From NCBI GenBank assembly GCA_902475445.1, contig CABRZN010000023.1:1-18024 (forward strand): DNA of 18,024 nucleotides, written 5' to 3'. This DNA is from an uncultured Collinsella sp. (GTDB taxonomy: Bacteria; Actinomycetota; Coriobacteriia; Coriobacteriales; Coriobacteriaceae). The translations under genes were made by a program, and so were the position numbers. Below, in pieces: positions 1 to 6,422 of the stretch. The notes beneath the pieces were generated by a model. The model was not told where the DNA came from. It did no database searches and saw only the letters and a program-made list of their open reading frames with translations. Positions within the stretch are counted from its first letter, which is position 1; each line of letters starts with the position of its first letter.

Positions 1-35
1 CAGATTGCCGCTTAGGGGCGTTTGCAGCGTCGGCC

Positions 36-64
36 GGTTACGGCGTTTGGAAAACGCCGTAACC
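36..64 (-). terminator. Hairpin at the end of queA, probable terminator
   Basis: A perfect 13-bp inverted repeat (arms 36-48 and 52-64) with a 3-nt loop begins at the last base of the queA stop codon. Read on the minus strand, the stem starts immediately at the TAG. No T-tract follows on that strand, so it is a stem-loop of terminator strength without the classical U-run. It could instead be a processing or mRNA-stability hairpin. Bases 1-35 beyond it show no supportable feature. Confidence 0.45.
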
Positions 65-1281
65 TACTGAATGAGCATCGCATCGCCAAAGCTGAAGAAG
101 CGGTAGCGCTCCTCGATGGCGGCGGCGTAGGCATCCATGATCTGGTCGCGGGTGGCAAGCGCGCTCACGAGCATCATGAGCGTGGAGCGCGGCACGTGGA
201 AGTTCGTGATCAGCGCGTCGACCACGTGATAGGTCGAGCCGGGCATGAGGTAGAGCTGCGTCGTCGCGTTCTCGCGCACCACGATGTCGCCGCGGCCGAG
301 CGTGTCGGCCCCGTCCTCGCGGCCCTCAAAATAGCGCGCCGTCACGGCCGGATCGGACACCGGCGCGTCCGCGTCAAACGCGCTCTCGAGCGAGCGCACC
401 GCGGTGGTGCCGACGGCGATCACGCGATGCCCCTCGGCCTTCGCCTTATGCACGGCGTCAACCACCTCCTGCGATACGTGGTAGCGCTCGGTGTGCATCA
501 CGTGCTGCGTGGGGTCGTCCTCCTCCACCAGACGGAAGGTATCGATGCCCACCTCGAGCTCGACGGCGGCAAACTTGGCACCCTTGGCCTCGATAGCGGC
601 CATGAGCTCGGGGGTAAAGTGCGGGCCCGCCGTGGGAGCGGCAGCCGAGTGCTCCTCCTTCATGGCGTAGACGGTCTGGTACTTCTCGGGGTCGCCCTCG
701 TAGTCGGTAATGTAGGGCGGCAGCGGCACATGACCGGCGGCATGGATGGCCTCGTCGAGCGTACGCGGCTCGCCGGCGGCATTGCAACCGGCCGGCTCAA
801 AGCGCACCAAGCGGCCGCCGCGGCTATCGGTGACAAAGTCGACGACCTCGGCCGTCAGCACCACGGGAGCCCCCTCGGGCGCATGGGCGCCACCGGCGCG
901 ATACTCAATCTGGGCACCGGGCTTCAGACGCTTGCCCGGCTTGACCAGGCACTCCCAAACATGACCCAGCGGGTCAACATCCTCGCGGCGCTTGAGCAGC
1001 AGCGTCTCGACCACGCCGCCCGAGCCCGTCTTGCGACCGATAAGACGGGCCGGCATCACGCGCGTCTGGTTGATGACGAGCACGTCGCCCGGCTCGATAT
1101 AGTCGATGATGTCGCGGAAAATGCGGTGCTCAACGGTGCCGCCATGCTCCAGCGGCGTTCCCGCCTGGGAGCCCTTGCGGTCAACCACCAGCAGGCGGCA
1201 GGAGTCGCGCGGCTCGGCAGGAGCCTGGGCAATCAGTTCCTCAGGAAGGTTGTAATCAAAATCATCGGTACGCATAGACAC
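64..1281 (-). CDS. queA: tRNA preQ1(34) S-adenosylmethionine ribosyltransferase-isomerase QueA
   Basis: QueA transfers and isomerises the ribosyl moiety of S-adenosylmethionine onto preQ1 at the wobble base of GUN-anticodon tRNAs, giving epoxyqueuosine; it is cytosolic. Family hallmarks seen are the N-terminal DFDYNLPEELIAQ block, INQTRVMPARL, the EHSAAAPTAGPHFT block, EVGIDTFR, and the C-terminal NFHVPRSTLMML. At 405 aa it is longer than the usual 340-360; extra sequence lies around the middle (SRGGRLVRFEP region) and before the C-terminal block. I prefer the GTG at 1281 because the ribosome-binding site AAGGAG lies 8 nt upstream. The ATG two codons later would have a 14-nt spacing. It follows queH on the same strand after 64 bp, in the order of a queuosine operon, and ends at a hairpin. 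Confidence 0.96.
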   Translation of the reverse strand: MSMRTDDFDYNLPEELIAQAPAEPRDSCRLLVVDRKGSQAGTPLEHGGTVEHRIFRDIIDYIEPGDVLVINQTRVMPARLIGRKTGSGGVVETLLLKRREDVDPLGHVWECLVKPGKRLKPGAQIEYRAGGAHAPEGAPVVLTAEVVDFVTDSRGGRLVRFEPAGCNAAGEPRTLDEAIHAAGHVPLPPYITDYEGDPEKYQTVYAMKEEHSAAAPTAGPHFTPELMAAIEAKGAKFAAVELEVGIDTFRLVEEDDPTQHVMHTERYHVSQEVVDAVHKAKAEGHRVIAVGTTAVRSLESAFDADAPVSDPAVTARYFEGREDGADTLGRGDIVVRENATTQLYLMPGSTYHVVDALITNFHVPRSTLMMLVSALATRDQIMDAYAAAIEERYRFFSFGDAMLIQ

Positions 1282-1345
1282 GTCGGATACTCCTTATATA
1301 GCTAAAGTCCGCTCTACATCCTAGCAGGCTGCCCACTCAAAAGAA

Positions 1346-1921
1346 CTACTTTTTGGACGCTTTGCGCTCGTCGCGAATGCGGGCGCGGTCCATGGCCGCC
1401 TCGACGGCCGAAAATCGACAGCCGCAGTAATTCTGTCGGTACATGCCCAGCTCGCGCGAACGGCGAGTCGCCTCGGGGTAATACGGGCGAAAATCGCGAA
1501 TCACCGGAGTGAGACCGCGAGCGGCAGCCAGACGCTCCAGCACATCATTGCAGGTCTCGAACAGCTGATACGGCGAGACGGCGAGCGTCGTGCCCACATA
1601 TTCGAACCCGCGCTCCTGGGCCACACGGCATGCCTCGGCCAGGCGCAGGGCATAGCACGCGCGACAGCGGCGGGGTCGATCGGCGCCCAACGGGGCCACA
1701 CCGGCCTCCCAGCGCTCGCGGTCCTCCCCCGCCTCGATAAGCTCGATGTCGCCATCGGCACACCACCGGCGCAGCTCGTCCAAGCGGCGCTGCCATTCAT
1801 CGCGCGGCTGAATATTGGGGTTGGTCCAACAAATCGTGGGTTCAAACCCTTCCTCGCGCAGCAGGCGAACCGGCTCCAGCGAGCACGGCGCACAGCAAGC
1901 ATGCAGCAGCAACGGCTTCAT
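1346..1921 (-). CDS. queH: Epoxyqueuosine reductase QueH
   Basis: QueH (formerly DUF208) reduces epoxyqueuosine to queuosine in tRNA, replacing the cobalamin-dependent QueG; it is a cytosolic iron-sulfur enzyme. The 191-aa product has the family cysteines: HACCAPCS (Cys9, Cys10, Cys13), CRAC (Cys86, Cys89) and YRQNYCGC (Cys166, Cys168). These form the known cluster and metal site of the family. Start choice: ATG at 1921 has GAGGAG 6 nt upstream, whereas the in-frame ATG at 1927 abuts that site directly. Longer upstream reading in this frame overlaps the preceding gene and looks like shadow sequence. The Shine-Dalgarno site overlaps the stop codon of the DUF3267 gene (10-nt gap), so translation is probably coupled. 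QueA, the enzyme acting one step earlier, lies directly downstream. Confidence 0.94.
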   Translation of the reverse strand: MKPLLLHACCAPCSLEPVRLLREEGFEPTICWTNPNIQPRDEWQRRLDELRRWCADGDIELIEAGEDRERWEAGVAPLGADRPRRCRACYALRLAEACRVAQERGFEYVGTTLAVSPYQLFETCNDVLERLAAARGLTPVIRDFRPYYPEATRRSRELGMYRQNYCGCRFSAVEAAMDRARIRDERKASKK

Positions 1922-1931
1922 CGACATCTCC

Positions 1932-2498
1932 TCACCCAAAAAAGCGCACGCCAAAGGACGTGTCCTCGCAGGCGACGATACGGCGATCGCGCAGAATGGT
2001 CCACACGTAATACCAGTCGCCCACACAGCCCGACAAGTGCAGACCGGCCGCCAGGTAGCACAGCAGCGGATAGCCCGAAAGCGCAAAGCCCAAGGCAAAC
2101 GCCGCCGTCAAAACAACCGTCGGCGCCAGGCAAATGACCATGTACCGCCGGCGCGAATACACAACGCCCTCGGCGCAGGCATAGATCATGCATGTCTCGA
2201 GGTTCGCCCCAAAGGTCACATGCGCACCGGCGGGCGCAAACAACTTAAAGAACACACCGTGAACCAGCTCGTGCACGGCAAACGACGCCGCAGAGACGAC
2301 CGCCAAGCCGACTATCCAGCCCACGACCGCCGTCCAGCCGCCCGCGTCGGCTGCATCCAGGTCCGCTGGCCCGCCCAGCAGCATAAACACCGGCACCAGG
2401 CACACGGCAAATGCGACGAGCACGGCCATCCCCCACACAAAGCAGGCGTGCAGAAAATCCTCGTCCTCAAACGCATGTATGTTGGAAATCTCATTCAT
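1932..2498 (-). CDS. DUF3267-type putative membrane zinc metalloprotease
   Basis: This 188-aa integral membrane protein has about four predicted helices: residues 18-41, 55-73, 119-141 and 144-160. An HEXXH zincin motif, HELVH (His76, Glu77, His80), sits at the end of the second helix. A GDWYY motif near residue 160 matches the position where DUF3267 proteins place a further acidic ligand; that role is inference. The substrate is unknown. The chosen ATG has no convincing Shine-Dalgarno site. A weak TATCCT hexamer 8 nt upstream could mean a leaderless transcript, but this is speculative. It is the first gene of the cluster with queH and queA. A mechanistic link to queuosine is not evident from sequence; it may simply be co-transcribed. 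Weaker alternative: a generic metalloprotease-like membrane protein outside DUF3267. Confidence 0.82.
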   Translation of the reverse strand: MNEISNIHAFEDEDFLHACFVWGMAVLVAFAVCLVPVFMLLGGPADLDAADAGGWTAVVGWIVGLAVVSAASFAVHELVHGVFFKLFAPAGAHVTFGANLETCMIYACAEGVVYSRRRYMVICLAPTVVLTAAFALGFALSGYPLLCYLAAGLHLSGCVGDWYYVWTILRDRRIVACEDTSFGVRFFG

Positions 2499-2540
2499 AG
2501 CATCTAAGGATAGCGCCCCTGCCACGTACCCGTCCGCATG

Positions 2541-2549
2541 TGCGATAAT
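2541..2549 (+). promoter_or_regulatory. Candidate extended -10 for the MetRS-like gene
   Basis: TGCGATAAT fits an extended -10 (TGnTATAAT) with one mismatch in the hexamer. No good -35 hexamer is seen at 16-18 nt. It would give a leader of about 75 nt before the ATG at 2631. It lies in the 132-bp divergent region shared with the DUF3267 gene. Confidence 0.3.
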
Positions 2550-2630
2550 GACGAACGATATGCACGAATTGACCACCGCGTCGCCAGGCCTTGCGCCCGG
2601 CCGCGCTCTTACGATATGCGAAGGAGTCCC

Positions 2631-4781
2631 ATGGCATCCAAATACTCCATGAACGACCGTCCCAGCTGGCCTCGCCGCGCCATCGTTACCGCCGGCGAGC
2701 CCTACGGCAACAAGGGCCTTCACTTTGGCCACGTTGGCGGCGTCTTTGTCCCGGCCGACTTCTTCGCCCGTTTCCTGCGCGACCGCCTGGGCCGCGAGAA
2801 CGTCATCTTCACCTCGGGCACCGACTGCTACGGCTCGCCCATCATGGAGAGCTACCGCAAGCTCAAGGAGAACGAGGGCTACGACAAGTCCATTAGCGAG
2901 TACGTCGAGTCCAATCACTCCCGCCAGGCCGCGACCCTTAACAACTACAACATCAGCTGCGATATCTACGGCGGCTCGGGCCTTGAGCCGGCTGCGCAGA
3001 TCCACAACGAGGTGACCGCCGAGATTATCGAGCGCCTGCACGAGCAGGGCACCATCTCCAAGCGCTCTACCTTGCAGTTCTACGATGCCAAGGCCGGCAC
3101 GTTCCTCAACGGTCGCCAGGTCATCGGCCGCTGCCCCATCCAAGGTTGCAAGTCCGAGAAGGCTTACGCCGACGAGTGCGACCTGGGTCACCAGTTTGAG
3201 CCCGAGGAGCTCATCGCGCCCAAGAGCCAGCTCACCGGCGAGGTGCCCGAGCTGCGCCCGGTCGACAACCTCTACTTCGACCTGCCCGCCTACCTCGACT
3301 TTATGAAGACCTACACCGCCAAGCTCGCCCAGAACCCGCAGGTTCGCTCCGTGGTCTCCAAGACCATGGAAGAGTGGCTGCTGCCGGCACAGCTCTACAT
3401 CCAGAACAAGTTCCGCGAGGCCTTCGACGCCGTCGAGGACCTGCTCCCCGAGCACACCGTGCTGGAGCCCGAGGGCAACAAGAGCAGCTTTACCGTCACC
3501 TTCCCCAGCTGGAAGGAGCGCGACGACGCCCACGCGGTGCTCGCCAACGGCGGCGTGCGCTTCCGCAGCGGCAAGGCGCTCGTGCCCTTCCGCATCACCG
3601 GCAACATCGACTGGGGCGTTCCGGTGCCCGAGGTCGACGGCGTGAACGACGTCACCTGCTGGTGCTGGCCCGAGAGCCTGTGGGCGCCCATCAGCTACAC
3701 CCGCACCGTGCTCGCACGCGATGCCAAGGCCGCCGGCGTGACCGAGGGCGTCGCCGCCCAGGATGCCGCCCTCATGGGCGAGCCCGCCGCCGATTCCACG
3801 CAGGTACCCGCACCCACCTACCAGCACAGCTCGCTCGACTGGCGCGACTGGTGGTGCTCTGACGACGCTCAGATCTACCAGTTCATCGGTCAGGACAACA
3901 TCTACTTCTACTGCATCGCGCAGACCGCCATGTGGGAGGCCCTGGGCTGGGACCTCACGCAGAGCACCGTCAGCGCCTGCTACCACCTGCTCTACATGGG
4001 CAAAAAGGCCAGCTCGTCCTCGCAGACGCCTCCCCCGCCGGCAGACGACCTGCTCAACCACTACACCTGCGAGCAGATGCGTGCACATTGGCTGTCGCTC
4101 GGCCTGTCCGAGAAGCCGGTAAGCTTTAGCCCCAAGGCATACGACACGCGCGTGACCGGCAAGGACAAGGACGGCAACGAGGTGCGTGCCTACGATGACA
4201 AGCGCGTCATCGATCCGGCCCTTAAGGAGAGCGCCCTTTTGACCGGCGTCTTCAACCGCCTGGCCCGCAGCTGCTTCTACGGAGTCGCCATCAAGGAGGG
4301 CGACGAGAGCCCGTACCGCAACGGTTGCATTCCCGCCGGCGCCGCTTCTGGCACCGTGGTCGAAGCCGCCGAACAGGCAGTTCTCGCCTTTGAGCAGGCC
4401 ATGTACAAGTTCGAGACGCACCGTGCGCTCGCCGTGTGCGACGACTACCTGCGTGCCGCCAACAAGCGCTGGAGCGACGCCTCCAAGGCCGCCAACAAGC
4501 TCGAGGGTAGCGAGGCAAACGCCGCAATGACGCAGGCACTGGTCGATGCCTTTACCGAGCTGCGCGTGGCGACCGTCCTGATGCACGGTATTGTGCCGGC
4601 CGGCTGCGAGCTCATCTGCGAGTACTTCGACGTCGATCCGGTCGCCTTCTTTAGCTGGGACAACATCTTTGCCTCCACGGACGAGTTTGTGGAGAGCCTG
4701 GGCGAGAAGCCCGGCGAGCACCGCGTGAAGCCGCTGCCCCCGCGCTTCGACTTCTTCAGCAAGCACGAGAGCCAGTACTAG
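2631..4781 (+). CDS. Methionyl-tRNA synthetase-like class I aminoacyl-tRNA synthetase
   Basis: A 716-aa protein with the MetRS catalytic fold: HFGH (His31-His34, the HIGH signature), SGTDCYG (62-68), a zinc-knuckle insert (168-187), WGVPVPEVDG, and IGQDNIYFY, as in MetRS connective regions. It should attach methionine, or a related substrate, to tRNA in the cytoplasm. Oddities: the KMSKS loop reads KKASSSS (458-464), so the Met and second Lys are replaced. The knuckle is CX4C-X9-CX3H rather than CX2C-X9-CX2C, and there is no recognisable C-terminal tRNA-binding OB-fold. ATG 2631 is preceded by AAGGAG at 4 nt. It could be the cell's only MetRS in a divergent form or a specialised paralogue; the window cannot decide. 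It is followed by a large inverted repeat and then the rRNA methyltransferase gene. Confidence 0.82.
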   Translation: MASKYSMNDRPSWPRRAIVTAGEPYGNKGLHFGHVGGVFVPADFFARFLRDRLGRENVIFTSGTDCYGSPIMESYRKLKENEGYDKSISEYVESNHSRQAATLNNYNISCDIYGGSGLEPAAQIHNEVTAEIIERLHEQGTISKRSTLQFYDAKAGTFLNGRQVIGRCPIQGCKSEKAYADECDLGHQFEPEELIAPKSQLTGEVPELRPVDNLYFDLPAYLDFMKTYTAKLAQNPQVRSVVSKTMEEWLLPAQLYIQNKFREAFDAVEDLLPEHTVLEPEGNKSSFTVTFPSWKERDDAHAVLANGGVRFRSGKALVPFRITGNIDWGVPVPEVDGVNDVTCWCWPESLWAPISYTRTVLARDAKAAGVTEGVAAQDAALMGEPAADSTQVPAPTYQHSSLDWRDWWCSDDAQIYQFIGQDNIYFYCIAQTAMWEALGWDLTQSTVSACYHLLYMGKKASSSSQTPPPPADDLLNHYTCEQMRAHWLSLGLSEKPVSFSPKAYDTRVTGKDKDGNEVRAYDDKRVIDPALKESALLTGVFNRLARSCFYGVAIKEGDESPYRNGCIPAGAASGTVVEAAEQAVLAFEQAMYKFETHRALAVCDDYLRAANKRWSDASKAANKLEGSEANAAMTQALVDAFTELRVATVLMHGIVPAGCELICEYFDVDPVAFFSWDNIFASTDEFVESLGEKPGEHRVKPLPPRFDFFSKHESQY

Positions 4782-4797
4782 GCCAACGCCAAGGCAG

Positions 4798-4906
4798 AGT
4801 AGTCAATTTGGGACGGGGCTATTTTAGCTACCCCGTCCCAAATTTAACTGCAACGCCTGCCGAAACGGACGGGTAGCTAAAATAGCCCCGTCCCAAATTG
4901 ACTACT
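4798..4906. repeat. Nested inverted repeat with 36-bp perfect arms
   Basis: Arms 4798-4833 and 4871-4906 are perfect reverse complements over 36 bp, separated by 37 bp. The left arm also overlaps a shorter hairpin: AATTTGGGACGGGG (4805-4818) pairs perfectly with 4831-4844 across a 12-nt loop. The left segment can therefore pair with either of two partners, and the two structures exclude each other. It fills most of the gap between the MetRS-like gene and the methyltransferase gene; the right arm is followed by TTTT. It may act as a terminator or attenuator, or be a dispersed intergenic element. No target-site duplication or coding sequence is visible. Confidence 0.85.
4805..4844 (+). terminator. 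Inner 14-bp hairpin after the MetRS-like gene
   Basis: A perfect 14-bp stem (4805-4818 with 4831-4844) begins 24 nt after the stop codon of the synthetase gene. It is GC-rich near the loop and followed by TTTAACTG, a very short T-tract. It could terminate the upstream transcript, or act in competition with the larger 36-bp hairpin described separately. Confidence 0.4.
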
Positions 4907-4932
4907 TTTAATGGAATGGGAAGGAAAGACGG

Positions 4933-6036
4933 ATGTCCAAGCCGCGTCGTCGTAAGCAGAAAAAGCAGGTTAAGCCCGAGCTCAAGCTTAGGCAGTTTGC
5001 CTCCACCGAGCTTTCCGACCAGCTTGCCGCCCAACACTCCGCCGCCGACCTGCCGCGCTTTATGGTCGACACGGTCGCCGGCGCCTATGCACCCGCCGAT
5101 GCCCAACTCATGATTGAGGGCTTCGGCGCCGCTGCCACGCGCCCGGTCACGCTGCGCGCCAACACGCTCAAGGCGACCGCCGAGGACATCGCCACTGCAC
5201 TCGACGAGGCCGGCATCGCCCACCAAACCGTTGCCTGGTACCCGGACGCTTTCATCCTGTCCGAGGCCCAGGTTTCCGACCTGTGGGACCTCGACATCTA
5301 CCGCGACGGCAAGATTTACTTGCAGAGCCTGTCGTCCATGATGCCACCGTTGGTCCTGGGCGCTCAAGCCGGCGAGGACATCCTGGACATGTGCGCGGCC
5401 CCCGGTGGCAAGACGACGCAGGTCGCCGCCCTCACCCAGGGCCAGGCACACCTCACGGCCTGCGAGATGAGCATTCCCCGCGCCGAGAAGCTCGAAGCCA
5501 ACCTCCACCGCCAGGGCGCCAAAAACGTGCCCGTCATGCGTATCGACGCACGCGAGCTCGACGAATTCTTCCGCTTTGACCGCATCCTGCTCGACGCCCC
5601 CTGCACCGGCACGGGTACCGTCATCAGCGGTAACGAAAAGAGCCTGCGCGGCCTGACCGAACAGCTGCTCGGCAAGTGCGCCCGCTCGCAGCGAGCACTT
5701 CTGGACCGCGCCATGGGCGCCCTCAAACCGGGCGGCACGCTCGTCTATTCGACTTGTTCGATCTTGCCGCAGGAAAACGAAGACGCTCTGCAAGAGGCCC
5801 TCGACAAGCACATGGACTGCGAGCTCATCCCCCTCGACGGCACGTCGAGCGAAAGTGAAACGCGCCGTGCTCAGGAAGCTGACGAAGAGCCACGCGTCGA
5901 GAGCAACGCCCTCACCGAGGCCATCGCCGCCGGCCACGTCTCGTCCGTCGACAACGGTATGCCCGGCACGCTGACCATTCCGCCCAGCCGCGACTTTGAG
6001 GGCTTCTACATCGCCCTGATCCGAAAACGCAGCTAG
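4933..6036 (+). CDS. RsmB/NOP2-family RNA (cytosine-C5) methyltransferase
   Basis: A 367-aa SAM-dependent m5C methyltransferase acting on rRNA or tRNA in the cytosol. Seen: a basic N-terminus (residues 1-20), an N-terminal RNA-binding-type region, the SAM-binding DMCAAPGGKT block (152-161), motif IV DAPCTGTG with Cys224, and motif VI STCS with Cys275. These are the two cysteines used in catalysis and release by this family. The C-terminal PSRDFEGFYIALIRK end is also typical. ATG 4933 is preceded by AAGGA at about 7 nt. The length is below RsmF of E. coli (about 480 aa) and near the shorter Gram-positive RsmF/YebU-like members. A C-terminal PUA-like domain is not apparent, so the exact target cannot be named. 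It lies just downstream of the nested inverted repeat, which could influence its expression. Confidence 0.92.
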   Translation: MSKPRRRKQKKQVKPELKLRQFASTELSDQLAAQHSAADLPRFMVDTVAGAYAPADAQLMIEGFGAAATRPVTLRANTLKATAEDIATALDEAGIAHQTVAWYPDAFILSEAQVSDLWDLDIYRDGKIYLQSLSSMMPPLVLGAQAGEDILDMCAAPGGKTTQVAALTQGQAHLTACEMSIPRAEKLEANLHRQGAKNVPVMRIDARELDEFFRFDRILLDAPCTGTGTVISGNEKSLRGLTEQLLGKCARSQRALLDRAMGALKPGGTLVYSTCSILPQENEDALQEALDKHMDCELIPLDGTSSESETRRAQEADEEPRVESNALTEAIAAGHVSSVDNGMPGTLTIPPSRDFEGFYIALIRKRS

Positions 6037-6074
6037 CGCACGGATTCAAAACTCAACAAACTATCTCCGTGCGC
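6036..6074. terminator. Hairpin between convergent genes, possible bidirectional terminator
   Basis: Nine-bp arms GCGCACGGA (6036-6044) and TCCGTGCGC (6066-6074) are perfect reverse complements around a 21-nt loop. The arms overlap the stop regions of the methyltransferase gene and the convergent small membrane-protein gene. Neither strand has a clear T-tract, so termination is only a possibility. Confidence 0.35.
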
Positions 6075-6231
6075 GCTTGTCCTGCTGGTCACGGTGCTGC
6101 TTAAGTGCCTCGCGCTCCTTGCGCTCGGCCCTTTTGCCCTTAATGGCCGTGACCACCAAGTAGATGACTGCGGCGGCAACGATTGCGCCCACACACAGGC
6201 CAATCGAGCCCAACATTGCTGTGAATTCCAT
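6061..6231 (-). CDS. Small single-pass membrane protein, 56 aa, unknown function
   Basis: An open frame with ATG at 6231 is preceded by a good ribosome-binding site, GAGGTG about 7 nt upstream. The product starts with a short polar stretch (MEFTAM). One predicted hydrophobic helix follows at about residues 7-30 (ending VIYLVVTAI). The C-terminal half is strongly basic and charged (KGKRAERKEREALKQ...RR). This layout predicts the N-terminus outside or in the membrane and a positively charged cytoplasmic tail by the positive-inside rule. I do not recognise a family. It is convergent with the RNA methyltransferase gene, with a 24-nt gap bridged by a hairpin, and divergent from the TIM-barrel gene. 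The codon choice matches the neighbours, which supports a real gene. Confidence 0.7.
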   Translation of the reverse strand: MEFTAMLGSIGLCVGAIVAAAVIYLVVTAIKGKRAERKEREALKQHRDQQDKRARR

Positions 6232-6407
6232 ACCGCGTCACCTCTCTTTTAAACGGGACATTCAAGATAGCACCTCAATACCCGCCACCACAGCTCCTTC
6301 ACGTTCGCCGGTCCTTCGGTCTAACGGATGGCGCGGCGGGGAAAAATCAACTCGTCAAACGATTTAGCAAGCACAACGCTGTCGGCACCCCGCCGGCCAC
6401 CATCGCA

Positions 6408-6413
6408 TAGAAT
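6408..6413 (+). promoter_or_regulatory. Candidate -10 for a leaderless TIM-barrel gene transcript
   Basis: TAGAAT matches the TATAAT consensus at 5 of 6 positions and ends 9 nt before the ATG at 6423. The predicted start of transcription falls at about 6420-6423. There is no Shine-Dalgarno sequence before that ATG, which fits a leaderless or nearly leaderless mRNA. No convincing -35 hexamer is seen. The rest of 6232-6407 shows nothing else I can support. Confidence 0.35.
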
Positions 6414-6422
6414 CGAGCCCCC

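Noticed and set aside
22..1305. Plus-strand 427-aa open frame opposite queA
   Set aside because: It is antisense to a confidently identified queA, has His/Arg/Ala-rich composition typical of GC-rich shadow frames, and has no ribosome-binding site or recognisable domain.
1835..1855. GGGTTCAAACCC resembling a tRNA T-arm
   Set aside because: It lies inside queH, encodes conserved-looking protein sequence, and no acceptor stem or other tRNA arms surround it.
2499..4766. Minus-strand continuous open frame opposite the MetRS-like gene, joined to the DUF3267 gene
   Set aside because: Long stop-free antisense frames are expected in GC-rich coding DNA. Its Val/Leu/Gly/Ala/His-rich composition is unlike a protein, and the real gene begins at 2498.
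4798..4906. Inverted repeat considered as a complete insertion sequence or MITE
   Set aside because: No transposase and no flanking direct duplication can be seen, so a transposon origin is not claimed from this copy alone.
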